Below, piece by piece: positions 18,181 through 28,185 of a stretch of DNA of 64,000 bases. Source of the DNA: Leadbetterella byssophila_A. Its GTDB lineage: Bacteria; Bacteroidota; Bacteroidia; Cytophagales; Spirosomataceae. The notes beneath the pieces were generated by a model. It was given only the letters and a program-made list of their open reading frames with translations, was not told where the DNA came from and searched no databases. Location of the stretch: positions 1 to 64,000 of the forward strand of contig JBEBRR010000013.1 in NCBI GenBank assembly GCA_040394735.1. Direction: 5' to 3'. The translations under genes and the position numbers were made by a program. Every line of letters starts with the position of its first letter. Within the stretch, counting starts at the first letter, position 1.

Positions 18181-18189
18181 CTCCGGCTC

Positions 18190-19365
18190 ATGAAAACAGA
18201 TTTGATAAGGGAATTCCAGGAAGAGCTCGGCAGCCTGCTAAAGTATTGGGTCCGGTACCCTGTAGATCAGGAGAATGGCGGATTTTACGGCAAAATAGAC
18301 CATCTTAACAGGGTTGGCCACCAGGCGCCGAAAGGTGCCGTGTTAAACGCCCGCATCCTGTGGTTTTTCTCTGCTGCATATAACTGTCTTCCGTCACCGG
18401 AAAACCTGGAATGGGCCCGGCGCAGCTATGATTATATCAAAGACTATTTTATTGACCGGTCGTTCGGAGGCGTATTCTGGTCAGTAGATTTCCAGGGAAA
18501 GCCACTCGACACCAAAAAGCAGGTCTACGCCCTGGCATTTACCATTTACGGACTATCGGAATTTTACAAAGCCTCCCGGCATGAGGAAGCGCTCGCCCTG
18601 GCCATAGCGCTTTATGAAGAGATAGAGAAGCATAGCTTTGATGCAGTAAACAACGGGTATCTCGAAGCATTCGGCAGGGAATGGACCCGGCTGGAAGATA
18701 TGCGTTTAAGCGCCAAAGATGCGAACGAAAAAAAAACCATGAACACGCATCTTCATATCATAGAAGCCTACACCAACCTGTATACCGTTTGGCCTGACAA
18801 AGACCTGGAAAGCCGGATCAGAAACCTGCTGGATATTTTTGATCTCTATATCCTCAACAAAGAGACCTTTCATCTGAATTTGTTCTTCGATGAAATCTGG
18901 GAATCAAAAGCAGATATCATTTCTTTCGGACATGACATTGAAGCCTCCTGGCTTTTGCCGGAAGCCGCTGAAGTTACAGGCAATGAAAGCCTCATACGGC
19001 AATGGCGGAGTACATCTGCAAAAATAGCGGCAGCCTCTCTTCAGGGCCTGGATGAGAACGGCGCACTGAATTATGAACAGGAGGAAGGCCACCTGAACAG
19101 GGAGAAGCACTGGTGGGTGCAGGCCGAAGCAATGGTAGGCTTCTTAAATGCTTTTCAGATTACCGGCGACCGGCATTACTATGACCGGTTTGAAAAATGC
19201 TGGTTTTTCATCAAAGGGTTTATCTCCGACCGCCAAAGAGGGGAATGGTTGTGGGGCGTCAATGAAGACCTCTCGGTTATGCCCGGGCAGGACAAGGTGG
19301 GCATCTGGAAATGCCCCTACCATAACGGCCGGGCCTGTCTCGAAATAATACGACGCCTGAGTTAA
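18190..19365 (+). CDS. Cellobiose 2-epimerase
   Basis: 391 residues, (alpha/alpha)6 barrel of the N-acylglucosamine 2-epimerase superfamily. All the diagnostic residues are visible: Arg55 (VLNARILWFF), the TMNTHLHIIEAY segment with His189, GHDIEASWLL with His248 and Glu251, the EKHWWVQAEA tryptophan pair, and KCPYHNGRACLE with His378. It converts the reducing-end mannose of mannobiose to glucose (and cellobiose to glucosylmannose), supplying the upstream phosphorylase. Cytoplasmic, no signal peptide. Gene order symporter, phosphorylase, epimerase is the known mannan-catabolism cassette. Confidence 0.95.
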   Translation: MKTDLIREFQEELGSLLKYWVRYPVDQENGGFYGKIDHLNRVGHQAPKGAVLNARILWFFSAAYNCLPSPENLEWARRSYDYIKDYFIDRSFGGVFWSVDFQGKPLDTKKQVYALAFTIYGLSEFYKASRHEEALALAIALYEEIEKHSFDAVNNGYLEAFGREWTRLEDMRLSAKDANEKKTMNTHLHIIEAYTNLYTVWPDKDLESRIRNLLDIFDLYILNKETFHLNLFFDEIWESKADIISFGHDIEASWLLPEAAEVTGNESLIRQWRSTSAKIAAASLQGLDENGALNYEQEEGHLNREKHWWVQAEAMVGFLNAFQITGDRHYYDRFEKCWFFIKGFISDRQRGEWLWGVNEDLSVMPGQDKVGIWKCPYHNGRACLEIIRRLS

Positions 19366-19374
19366 TTTAGTACC

Positions 19375-21054
19375 ATGATGAGGTTAAAAAAATACTATAC
19401 GGGGGCAGGAGTCTCCGCCCTCCTGTTTTTAGCCGGAATGAGCCGGCTTCTGGTGGCTCAGGAACCGGCCCGGGATGTCTTTGCATCATACCGCCAGGGC
19501 TGGCTGCAAAAAGCAGAGGCAGCCAGGCCTGAACTTTCCGAAACAGTTAAAAAGCCGGCAGCTATTATTAAAATAGTAAAGGATGAGAACGCATTCCAGG
19601 GGTGGAAAACCGAAGAAAGCCATTCTTTGGACCATTTGTACCGTTCGTCTTTTAAAGAACAGTCAGGCGTCATAGTAGACTTTAAAGAGCACATTACAGG
19701 ATATTTCAGCTTTACCGTACAATCTATCCACGGTACTCCCGATGCCCCCCTTCGTTTCAGACTTACATTCGGGGAAGTACCTTCTGAAATGGCCACGGCC
19801 TTTGACCCGTATACCGGGAGCTTAAGCCGGGCCTGGTTACAGGATGAGATCATGACGGTAACAGAAGTTCCGGGCCGGATCACCCTTCCCCGCCGTGTGG
19901 CTTTCAGATACCTCAAAATAGAGCTGTTGGGAAGCTCTCCGTTTTTTGATTTTGCCGTTACCGGCATGGAAGCCAAAGCCGTCACTTCAGCAGACGAGGC
20001 GCCGCCGCCACTTGCGGAAACCGCCTCTTCCATGATCTCTGATATCGACAGGATCGGGCTTGCCACCCTTAAAGAATGTATGCAGACCGTATACGAGGAC
20101 GGGCCGAAAAGAGACCGCCGATTATGGATCGGCGACCTTTACCTGGAGGCATTAGCCAATACTCAGTCTTACCGGAAGCATGATCTTACCAGGCGCTGCC
20201 TGTACCTGCTTGCCGGGTTAAGCCGCAAAAACGGACTCCTTTATTCCAGCGTTTTCGAAAACCCTGAGCCCCACCCTCAGACAGGGGTTTCATTCCTTTT
20301 TGATTATTCCCTCCTGTATAATGTGGCGGTAAAAGACTATCTCGAAGCTACCGGAGACCATGCTACAGCCTCTGACCTGTGGCCTGTGGTAAAGCGGCAG
20401 GCCGAAAATTCATCAACCTATCTGAAACCTGACGGGATCTTTGATTACCGGCAGGCCATGAAAGACAGCTGGTGGCTGTTCGTAGATTGGAGTACAGCCC
20501 TGGATCGCCAGGCCGCCATACAGGGCATTATTATCTATTCACTGAAACAAAGCTATGCCCTGGCAAAATCGATCGGTAAAGAGAACGAAGTCAGTCACTG
20601 GCCGGCACTGATCACCCGGATGACAGATGCAGCCCGGAAAAAACTATACAATGAAAGCACCGGTTTGTTTGAAAGCGGTCCTCAAAAACAGGTTTCCTAC
20701 GCTTCCCAGGCCTGGATGATCATCAGCGGGGTTACCTCTGAAAAAGAGGGGCAAAGGGCACTGAATGCCTTAGCCGCTTCCAAAGATGCGGTTAAGCCGG
20801 GAACTCCCTATTTGTATCACTATGTGGTCAAAGCCATGATCGAGTCAGGTATGCCGGACAAAGCAAAAGAACTGCTATTGGACTACTGGGGCGGAATGGT
20901 AGAAAAGGGGGCGGATACCTTCTGGGAGGTATATGATCCTTCCAACGAATATCTATCTCCCTACAATTTCTTCCCCGTCAACAGCTACTGTCATGCGTGG
21001 AGCTGTACACCGGTATACTTTATCCGGAAATACCCCGGGATTTTCCAGAGATAG
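19375..21054 (+). CDS. GH78-like secreted protein (alpha-L-rhamnosidase superfamily)
   Basis: 559 residues with a signal peptide (GVSALLFLAGMSRLLVAQ). A beta-sandwich region (about 85-205) precedes a six-hairpin domain. The segment YEDGPKRDRRLWIGDLYLEA (about residue 242) is the place of the GH78 general acid. FWEVYDPSNEY and NSYCHAWSCTPVYF near the end are typical of short rhamnosidase-like enzymes. It is shorter than classical GH78 and lacks the extra N-terminal domains of the two GH78 genes downstream. Rhamnosidase activity is likely but not certain. It starts 9 bp after the epimerase and is followed by about 200 bp containing a promoter-like element, so it may end the first transcription unit. 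Confidence 0.8.
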   Translation: MMRLKKYYTGAGVSALLFLAGMSRLLVAQEPARDVFASYRQGWLQKAEAARPELSETVKKPAAIIKIVKDENAFQGWKTEESHSLDHLYRSSFKEQSGVIVDFKEHITGYFSFTVQSIHGTPDAPLRFRLTFGEVPSEMATAFDPYTGSLSRAWLQDEIMTVTEVPGRITLPRRVAFRYLKIELLGSSPFFDFAVTGMEAKAVTSADEAPPPLAETASSMISDIDRIGLATLKECMQTVYEDGPKRDRRLWIGDLYLEALANTQSYRKHDLTRRCLYLLAGLSRKNGLLYSSVFENPEPHPQTGVSFLFDYSLLYNVAVKDYLEATGDHATASDLWPVVKRQAENSSTYLKPDGIFDYRQAMKDSWWLFVDWSTALDRQAAIQGIIIYSLKQSYALAKSIGKENEVSHWPALITRMTDAARKKLYNESTGLFESGPQKQVSYASQAWMIISGVTSEKEGQRALNALAASKDAVKPGTPYLYHYVVKAMIESGMPDKAKELLLDYWGGMVEKGADTFWEVYDPSNEYLSPYNFFPVNSYCHAWSCTPVYFIRKYPGIFQR

Positions 21055-21213
21055 TGAATTTTACCGGTGAACAGATACCCCTTATGTACGTCTCCTGTTG
21101 CCCGTCTGTGTGCGTCCTGAGCCCGCGCGTCCGGTAGCCGGATTGCACCTGTACCTGATTTTTTTGTACTTTAAAAGGTTAAAAATGTATTACAAAATAG
21201 TTTAAAGCTTCCA

Positions 21214-21221
21214 TAATTTTG
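21214..21221 (+). promoter_or_regulatory. Candidate -7 element upstream of susC
   Basis: TAATTTTG, an exact TAnnTTTG match, 30 bp upstream of the ATG at 21252. It overlaps an in-frame TTG at 21219, which therefore cannot be the start of translation if this promoter is used. No matching -33 element. It would allow SusC/SusD and the lyases to be transcribed independently of the mannoside cassette. Confidence 0.45.
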
Positions 21222-21251
21222 AATCAATATTACAACCAAGTTTATAATGAT

Positions 21252-24239
21252 ATGAAACAAAAAATTATACAGTCTTTCGTAGAATGTAGCAAACGAAGTC
21301 TATTCCTTTTTCTTATGTTTTGCTGCTCTCTGGGCTACGCTCAAAACCGTACGGTCACCGGAACAGTTACCGACAATGGCGGGGCACCCCTGGCCGGTGT
21401 AAGCGTATTTGTAAAAGGAGGGCAAAGCGGTACATTAAGCAATGCGGATGGTCACTTTTCCATAAATATTCCTGACGGGAATGCCGTACTTGTCTTTTCT
21501 TTCCTGGGAATGACAAAGCAGGAAATTAACGTAACCGGTCGTACGGTTATTAATATCACTTTGGAGGAAGACAGCAATAACCTGAATGAGGTGGTAGTGG
21601 TAGGTTACGGTACGCAGGTAAGAAGGGATATTACCGGGTCAATTGCCTCAATCAATGAAAAAACCCTGAAAGAGGTTCCTGTAACCAATGTTTCCCAGAT
21701 GATACAGGGCCGTATCCCGGGTGCATTTGTTACATCGGGCTCGAATAAGCCCGGCACCACACCCGGAATCACCATCCGGGGAAACCGGTCATTGACGGCC
21801 AGCAATTCTCCGTTATATGTAGTAGACGGAATTCCCTTAAATGACGCCATTACCGATATCAATCCAAGTGATGTGGTTTCCATAGAAGTATTAAAAGATG
21901 CTTCCGCTACGGCTATCTACGGCTCTCGGGGAGCCAATGGTGTGATCCTGGTCACTACCGCCCGCGGAAAAACGGGAGAAACCAGCGTAAGATACAATGC
22001 CTTTTACGGTATAACCGAAGTGGTGCGCCGGGCCGATATATTTGAAGGAGAAGAATATGTGAAGTACATGAGAGATGCCGCCGCAACCATTGGCGTATCA
22101 GATGATACACAGATATTCAAGGATGCCATTGAACGTGAATCCATAGAACAGGGGCGGTACACGGACTGGCAGGATCTGCTGATAAAAAAAGGGCATACCC
22201 AAAATCATGAACTGGGAGTTTCAGGAGGTACTGAAAACACAAAATATAACGTATCCTTAGGCTATTTCAATGATGAAGGCTATTTCGAGGGCCAGGACTA
22301 TACCCGTTATACCACCCGTATCAACCTGGATCAGAATATCGGCAAAAGAATAAGAGCAGGGATATCTCTCCTGGGGTCCTATTCCGAAAATAATGGGGCA
22401 GGCTATAACCCTTATGCTTCTTCCCTGATCAACTCTCCGCTCGGAATTCCTTATGAGAGTGACGGAAGTTTTAAAATTTACCCCATCAACGACCCTACCA
22501 TGTCTAACCCGCTGGTGGGCCGGGAGAAAGACCGGTTTATCAACCTGGAAAAAAGAACACGTATACTCGGAAGCCTGTTTGTTGAAGCTGAAATATTACC
22601 GGGTCTCAAATACCGGCTGAATTTCGGACCGGATATGCGAAATGCCCGGGGCGGAAACTTTAACTCCACCACCCTTCCCGTAGGGATCCTGCCCACTGCC
22701 AGCACTTCTGAAAATTTCTGGTTCTCCTATGCATTGGATAACCAGCTGACCTACAACAAAAGCTTCAATAAGCATAAGCTGAATGTTACGGCTTTGTACG
22801 GTATCCAGGAGAGAAAAAATGAAAGCACCAATATATCTGTCCGGGATTTGCCCGTGGAAACCGTATCGTATCATAACCTGGCGTCGGCCGGTACCATTGT
22901 AGGGGTCGGCAGCGGTTATTCAAGATGGAATATCCTTTCTTACATGGGGAGAATCAACTATGGATTTGACAGCCGGTTCATGTTTACTTTAACCGGAAGG
23001 GCCGACGGTTCGTCAAGGTTTGCACCGGGAAATAAGTGGAGCTTCTTCCCTTCTGCAGCAGTGGCCTGGAATATCTCCGAAGAAAATTTCCTGGCTGACG
23101 TTTCCTACTTAAGCAATTTGAAACTGAGGCTGAGCTATGGTCTCGTAGGTAATGAGGCGATCAGCTCCTACCAGACACTGGCCCAGCTGGGCCGTACCCC
23201 TTATGATTTTAACGGGGTTCCTGCTTTTGGATATGCCCCCGGAAATATTCCCAATAAAGATCTGAAATGGGAAACCTCTGCCACTACGAATCTCGGCGTT
23301 GATTTCGGTTTCTTTAACCAGCGGCTCAGCGGTACGTTGGAAGTGTACAGAACCATTACTTCTGACCTCCTGCTTCCCTTTGCGCTCCCGGGCTCAACGG
23401 GCTTCTCCGGGGTGACCACCAACATCGGATCCACCCAAAACCAGGGGTTGGATTTCTCTCTGTCCACTGAAAACATCCGGACTTCCAGCGGCTTCCTCTG
23501 GAGCACTGATATTACAGCCGGATATAACAAAGGGAAGATCCTGGAATTATCATTGGGAAAAACCGATGATATCGGGAATGCCCGTTTTATAGGAAAGCCT
23601 CTCAATGTGTACTATGACTATGAAAAGATAGGAATATGGCAGACTTCAGAAGAATCTCTTGCCGGCCAGTACGGGTCTAAAGTGGGACAGATCAAAGTGA
23701 AAGATCAGAATGGCGATGGTAAAATCACCGCCGATGACCGGGTGATCCTCGGCTCCCCGGATCCTACATTCACCTTCGGCTTTAACAATACTTTTGCCTT
23801 CAAGGGCTTTGACCTCGCCGTGTTTGTGGTAGGCGTTCAGAACAGGACCATCGTCAGCCCGCTGCACAGTGTTCCCAGCAATACTATCGCTTTCGGAGGC
23901 CGCTATAACCAGCTTGCCCTGGACTACTGGACCCCCTCCAACCCTACCAATGCCTATCCTCAGCCGGTGAAAGACCAGAACGTGAACTCACTTCTGTACG
24001 GAAGCACGCTGAAGTATTTTGACGGATCATTCGTACGGGTAAGGAATATCAATTTCGGATATAATTTACCGGGGAAAGTCGTTTCAAAAATCGGAACACA
24101 GTCGTTAAGACTTTATTTCAACATTACCAATCCGTTTGTTTTCTCATCCTATGTAAGCAAACACGGGGGTATTGATCCCGAAATACTGGATAACCCTGCC
24201 ACCGTTAATTACCAGTTGGGGCTGAATGTTAAATTTTAA
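21252..24239 (+). CDS. SusC/RagA-family TonB-dependent outer-membrane transporter
   Basis: 995 residues from the ATG at 21252. An in-frame TTG 33 bp earlier was rejected because it lies in a promoter-like element. Signal peptide ending GYAQ, then a carboxypeptidase-regulatory-like domain (VTGTVTDNGGAPLAGV), TonB-box region (LNEVVVVGYGTQ), plug ending GSRGANGVILVTTARGK, and a beta-barrel with terminal YQLGLNVKF. An EF-hand-like loop (DQNGDGKITADDR), common in SusC barrels, is present. It forms the importer for this locus with the SusD gene 10 bp downstream. The cargo is probably uronic-acid- and rhamnose-containing oligosaccharides made by surface lyase. Confidence 0.96.
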   Translation: MKQKIIQSFVECSKRSLFLFLMFCCSLGYAQNRTVTGTVTDNGGAPLAGVSVFVKGGQSGTLSNADGHFSINIPDGNAVLVFSFLGMTKQEINVTGRTVINITLEEDSNNLNEVVVVGYGTQVRRDITGSIASINEKTLKEVPVTNVSQMIQGRIPGAFVTSGSNKPGTTPGITIRGNRSLTASNSPLYVVDGIPLNDAITDINPSDVVSIEVLKDASATAIYGSRGANGVILVTTARGKTGETSVRYNAFYGITEVVRRADIFEGEEYVKYMRDAAATIGVSDDTQIFKDAIERESIEQGRYTDWQDLLIKKGHTQNHELGVSGGTENTKYNVSLGYFNDEGYFEGQDYTRYTTRINLDQNIGKRIRAGISLLGSYSENNGAGYNPYASSLINSPLGIPYESDGSFKIYPINDPTMSNPLVGREKDRFINLEKRTRILGSLFVEAEILPGLKYRLNFGPDMRNARGGNFNSTTLPVGILPTASTSENFWFSYALDNQLTYNKSFNKHKLNVTALYGIQERKNESTNISVRDLPVETVSYHNLASAGTIVGVGSGYSRWNILSYMGRINYGFDSRFMFTLTGRADGSSRFAPGNKWSFFPSAAVAWNISEENFLADVSYLSNLKLRLSYGLVGNEAISSYQTLAQLGRTPYDFNGVPAFGYAPGNIPNKDLKWETSATTNLGVDFGFFNQRLSGTLEVYRTITSDLLLPFALPGSTGFSGVTTNIGSTQNQGLDFSLSTENIRTSSGFLWSTDITAGYNKGKILELSLGKTDDIGNARFIGKPLNVYYDYEKIGIWQTSEESLAGQYGSKVGQIKVKDQNGDGKITADDRVILGSPDPTFTFGFNNTFAFKGFDLAVFVVGVQNRTIVSPLHSVPSNTIAFGGRYNQLALDYWTPSNPTNAYPQPVKDQNVNSLLYGSTLKYFDGSFVRVRNINFGYNLPGKVVSKIGTQSLRLYFNITNPFVFSSYVSKHGGIDPEILDNPATVNYQLGLNVKF

Positions 24240-24249
24240 TTCAAAGATC

Positions 24250-25890
24250 ATGAAAAAGATATTCATTGTATTAACCGTCTGTTCAACACTTCTGACTTCC
24301 TGTGAAGGATTACTCGAGGAGGACGCGAGAAGCCAGATCTCAGATTTATATTATACTACACCCAGCGGCGTGGAAGACGGCGTGAAGGCCGGCTACAGCT
24401 ATTTGCGTAACTGGTACGGCAAGCAGGAGGCCGCCTGGCTGACCAATTACGGCGACGAATATACCAATGGGGCCGCTGACCCTACCATGAACGGGTATAC
24501 CCCGAGCCTGAACCCTTCCAGCGCTTTCATAAGAAACCCCTGGAATCAGGTATATACAGCTATAAATACCTGCAATGCCGTTTTGGAAGCGGCGGAGAAT
24601 GTGACTATGCCGGAAGCGTTAAAAAAGACCAGGATAGGCGAATTAAAATTTTTAAGAGCCCACTACTTCTTTTTGCTGGTTCAAACCTACGGGGATGTTT
24701 CCCTGCCACTGACCCCCACCAAAAGCGCTTCAAGCGAGGCCAGCCGGGCACCTGTAGCAGACGTCTATAAAGCCATTATAGAAGATCTCAGCTACGCCGT
24801 GGCCAACCTGCCCGAAACCACATCCGATTACGGGCGGGCCACCTCACTGGCAGCAAAGCACGGGCTGGCAAAGGTTTACCTCGCCAAAGCGGGTACTACG
24901 GCAAAAGAGGCCTCTGATTATTCGAAAGCAGCTGCTTTGGCCAAAGAGGTCATTGAATCCGGAAAGCACCGGTTGCTACCCGACTTTGCGTCTGTATTTT
25001 TGCATGGAAGAAATGACGAAGTGATATTCTCCTGTCAGTATGACTCAGATGCCCTGGCCGGAGGATCACAGGGAAACCAGGGAAACTATTCCCACCTTTT
25101 CTTCGCCACCGCCTACGATCAGCTGCCCGGTATGCAGCGTGATATCGCTAACGGCCGGCCTTATAACCACTACAGGCCTACCCCCTTCATGCAGAAACTG
25201 TACAATAAAAAATATGACAGCCGCTTTGAAAAATCGTTTAAGACGGTATGGTTCTGTAACCGGCCCGGAAATTATACCATCAGCGGTAAGGTGGTTAACA
25301 TGCAATTGGGCGACACAGCTATCGTAATGACGGACTATGAACCTACCCAGGCGCAAAGAAACGCTGCAAAATATACCATTGTTTCACCCAAAGATCAGAC
25401 CAATATCCGGTTTCCGCAATCGTCAAAGCACATAGATGCCCTGAGACTGGATGTTAATAATGTGAACGGGTCCAAGGATCTTATTATTCACCGCCTGGGC
25501 GAAACCTACCTGATTGCAGCAGAAGCCTTAATGATGGACGGAAAGCCCGGGGAGGCAGTGGTTTATGTAAATGAGCTAAGAAAAAGAGCGGCGATCATTG
25601 ATAGCGACCCCGCGGTTACTTCAGCCAACAGGCAGGCGATGGAAGTCAACGCCTCAGATCTTACTATTGATTTCATATTAGATGAGCGGGCAAGAGAGCT
25701 TAACGGCGAATATATGAGATGGTTTGACCTCGTACGGACCGGCAAACTGCTGGAAAGGGTTAAGCTCCATAATGAGCTGGCCGCTCCCAATATTCAGCCG
25801 TATCATGTATTGAGACCTATTCCTCAGACTCAGATCGACCGGGTGATCGGCGGAGCTTCCGCTTATCCTCAAAACCCCGGATATAACTGA
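24250..25890 (+). CDS. SusD/RagB-family outer-membrane glycan-binding lipoprotein
   Basis: 546 residues. The ATG at 24250 is chosen because it gives a clean lipoprotein signal (KKIFIVLTVCSTLLTSC, Cys18) and follows the susC stop by 10 bp; an earlier in-frame ATG at 24226 overlaps susC. The RagB/SusD features are clear: LKFLRAHYFFLLVQTYGDVSL in the middle and LDERARELNGEYMRWFDLVR near the C-terminus. It is the surface glycan-binding partner of the preceding SusC. A strong hairpin begins 8 bp after its stop codon. Confidence 0.95.
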   Translation: MKKIFIVLTVCSTLLTSCEGLLEEDARSQISDLYYTTPSGVEDGVKAGYSYLRNWYGKQEAAWLTNYGDEYTNGAADPTMNGYTPSLNPSSAFIRNPWNQVYTAINTCNAVLEAAENVTMPEALKKTRIGELKFLRAHYFFLLVQTYGDVSLPLTPTKSASSEASRAPVADVYKAIIEDLSYAVANLPETTSDYGRATSLAAKHGLAKVYLAKAGTTAKEASDYSKAAALAKEVIESGKHRLLPDFASVFLHGRNDEVIFSCQYDSDALAGGSQGNQGNYSHLFFATAYDQLPGMQRDIANGRPYNHYRPTPFMQKLYNKKYDSRFEKSFKTVWFCNRPGNYTISGKVVNMQLGDTAIVMTDYEPTQAQRNAAKYTIVSPKDQTNIRFPQSSKHIDALRLDVNNVNGSKDLIIHRLGETYLIAAEALMMDGKPGEAVVYVNELRKRAAIIDSDPAVTSANRQAMEVNASDLTIDFILDERARELNGEYMRWFDLVRTGKLLERVKLHNELAAPNIQPYHVLRPIPQTQIDRVIGGASAYPQNPGYN

Positions 25891-25898
25891 TTTCGGAA

Positions 25899-25945
25899 CA
25901 GGACAACAGATCTTACCGCGCCTGTTGTCCTGCATTCTTTTTGTA
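25899..25945 (+). terminator. Hairpin with U-rich tail after susD (terminator or attenuator)
   Basis: A perfect 11-bp stem, CAGGACAACAG (25899-25909) with CTGTTGTCCTG (25922-25932), closes a 12-nt loop and is followed by ATTCTTTTTG. It looks like an intrinsic terminator placed between susD and the first lyase gene. Partial read-through would set lyase expression below that of SusC/SusD. Confidence 0.65.
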
Positions 25946-26005
25946 AAAAAAACTCAACCGCATAGCCATCCTTACTAATTGAAAACCGGTATCAAATATT
26001 CAGAA

Positions 26006-28150
26006 ATGGTAAAGACGTTGTTCATCCTTATGCCATGGTTGCTGATGGGGGTAAGCCAGGCCGGTGGCCAGGACAAAATTACTGCTGCCCCCCTCACAAA
26101 CGATATTAAAATTGTCAGCGAACGCCTGGCGGAAGATTACCTGTCGGGCCCGGTGAATTCTGTTGAAGTAACAGGAATACTTTCATCATTGCAACCCGAC
26201 GGAAGCTGGCCGGGTATTGATTATGTTACCGTTGGCAACAATTTCCCAGCCGGAAATCACCTTAAGAATATCCGGTCACTGGCAGTAGCCTTTGCTAAGC
26301 AGGGGTCAGATTTTTACCGGGATGAAAAGCTGAAGCAAAAAATAATAAAGGCTTACGACTTCTATTTAAGCAGAAAGCCTGCGTCTTTGAACTGGTGGTT
26401 CAATGAAATCGGTGCCCCCCAGGACTATATGGCCGGTCTGATATTGCTGAAAGGCCACATGAAAGCCGAAGACCTCGTCCGCTATTCCTCCTATCTGAGA
26501 GACCTCACCGACAATCCCGGTCATCGCGGGATGAACCGCATATGGGTTTCCGCCATTACCATTAACAAGGGATGCATCGAAAATGATTATTCCCTGGTCC
26601 GCAAAGGTTTTCAGAGCGTAGCCTCCACCCTGGTCATTGCCGGTGAGCAAGGTATCGAAGGAATAAAAATTGATAACAGCTTCCATCAGCACCGCCCCCA
26701 GCTGTATTCCGGGGGGTACGGGATGGGCTTTGCGGAAAGTACCGCCACACTGATGGCTCTTTCCGCCAGCACCTCGTTCCATAGCGCTTTTTCCGAAGAG
26801 AAGAAAAAGATATTTTCCGACCTGCTGCTTTACGGTCATCAGCTGTTCAGCTTTAGAGACGCTGTTGATTTCGGTACAATAGGAAGAAATATTTCCCGGC
26901 CGGATGCCATCCATTCCATCACCCCTTCCACACTGGACAAGATGGGCATCATTGATCCGCAGCAGGCATCAGCTTTCGCGGAATGGAAATCCCATTTGCA
27001 GGGAGCCCCCTTTCCGAAACGCTTTACCGGCAACCGGTATTTCTGGAAATCCGATATAATGACCCACCACGGTACCGATTACTACCTTTCAGCCAAGGTA
27101 ATTTCTACCCGTACCAACGGCACCGAAATGCTGAACGGAGAGAACCTGAAAGGGTATAACCTCCCGTTAGGGGCCACCAACATCATGAAAACCGGGACCG
27201 AATACAAAAACATCTTCCCGGTATGGGACTGGACCCGTGTTCCCGGCACCACGGCCGTTATGAATCCCTCGGCCGCTGTGCTGCCCTGGTACCTGTTCGG
27301 TAACAATGAATTTGCCGGCGGGGTAAGTAACGGGAAGATCGGCGCTATTGCCTATGAGCACAGTTACAACGGTGTTCAGGCAAAAAAGGCTTACTTTTTT
27401 GTCGATGACATCATGCTTTGCCTGGGTACCGGCATTAGTGCGATCCGGACACAGCAGGTGGTCACCTCTGTCAATCAATGCTATTCCGGCGGACCGGTCA
27501 CAACAGGCAGTGCAAACGGCCCGGAAACCCGGCTTAATGACACGCTGAAGACCTTTAAAGCCGGTACAATGCAATGGTTTTACCACGACGGAGTAGGGTA
27601 TGTCTTTCCGCAGGGAGGCAACATCACCCTGAAAAATGCCCGGCAGGAAGGCAGTTGGAAATCGATCAATACGACCGGCAGCAGTGAAAAGCTGGGAGAA
27701 ATGGTCTTCAGCCTCTGGTTAAACCATGGCACGGTACCCAAAGAGGAAACTTATTGTTATGTGGTACGTCCTGAAAAGTCACTGGAAGAGTTCAGAAATA
27801 CTTTAAAAACCAACCATTTCAAAGTATATCAAAACAACAGGAAAGTGCAGGCGGCAGGCTTCGGGCAGCGTTATTTCATCATTTTCTATGCGGCCGGTAC
27901 TACCGAGCTGGAAAACGGGCTGTGCATTTCTGCCGATGTGCCGGTGATCCTGCTGCTGGAACAGGAGGATAAAGGCTACAGGTTTTCACTGGCAGACCCC
28001 ATGCATCGCGAAAAAGAGGTGAACATCACCGTGAATAAAATCATGCAGGGCGAAGCTGCGACCCATGAAAACAGTACAACCCGGATAAATTTCAAATTTC
28101 CTCAGGACGACTACACCGGCAGCACGGTCAGCAATTTCTATGAAAAATAA
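26006..28150 (+). CDS. Polysaccharide lyase family 8 (no sorting domain)
   Basis: 714 residues from the ATG at 26006; a TTG at 25979 would add 9 residues. Type I signal peptide (VKTLFILMPWLLMGVSQAGG). The alpha/alpha toroid carries LNWWFNEIGAPQDYM with the substrate Asn/Trp motif, and DNSFHQHRPQLYSGGYG, where a His and a Tyr nine residues apart match the PL8 catalytic pair. The C-terminal half is the PL8 beta-sandwich. PL8 enzymes (hyaluronate, chondroitin AC, xanthan lyases) cut next to a uronic acid and leave a 4,5-unsaturated end. It shares long near-identical stretches with the next gene (e.g. SAKVISTRT, LKGYNLP, ATNIM) but lacks that protein's binding module and type IX signal, so it is probably periplasmic. 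Confidence 0.9.
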   Translation: MVKTLFILMPWLLMGVSQAGGQDKITAAPLTNDIKIVSERLAEDYLSGPVNSVEVTGILSSLQPDGSWPGIDYVTVGNNFPAGNHLKNIRSLAVAFAKQGSDFYRDEKLKQKIIKAYDFYLSRKPASLNWWFNEIGAPQDYMAGLILLKGHMKAEDLVRYSSYLRDLTDNPGHRGMNRIWVSAITINKGCIENDYSLVRKGFQSVASTLVIAGEQGIEGIKIDNSFHQHRPQLYSGGYGMGFAESTATLMALSASTSFHSAFSEEKKKIFSDLLLYGHQLFSFRDAVDFGTIGRNISRPDAIHSITPSTLDKMGIIDPQQASAFAEWKSHLQGAPFPKRFTGNRYFWKSDIMTHHGTDYYLSAKVISTRTNGTEMLNGENLKGYNLPLGATNIMKTGTEYKNIFPVWDWTRVPGTTAVMNPSAAVLPWYLFGNNEFAGGVSNGKIGAIAYEHSYNGVQAKKAYFFVDDIMLCLGTGISAIRTQQVVTSVNQCYSGGPVTTGSANGPETRLNDTLKTFKAGTMQWFYHDGVGYVFPQGGNITLKNARQEGSWKSINTTGSSEKLGEMVFSLWLNHGTVPKEETYCYVVRPEKSLEEFRNTLKTNHFKVYQNNRKVQAAGFGQRYFIIFYAAGTTELENGLCISADVPVILLLEQEDKGYRFSLADPMHREKEVNITVNKIMQGEAATHENSTTRINFKFPQDDYTGSTVSNFYEK

Positions 28151-28185
28151 CCTGTACGCAAATATCAACCTGAACAGAACATGTC

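Noticed and set aside
21219..21251. TTG start adding 11 residues to SusC
   Set aside because: It lies inside a TAnnTTTG element and would precede the transcription start; the ATG at 21252 begins a good signal peptide.
26366..26914. 182-codon minus-strand frame inside the first PL8 gene
   Set aside because: Antisense to a clear lyase with its catalytic residues; no promoter and no family likeness.
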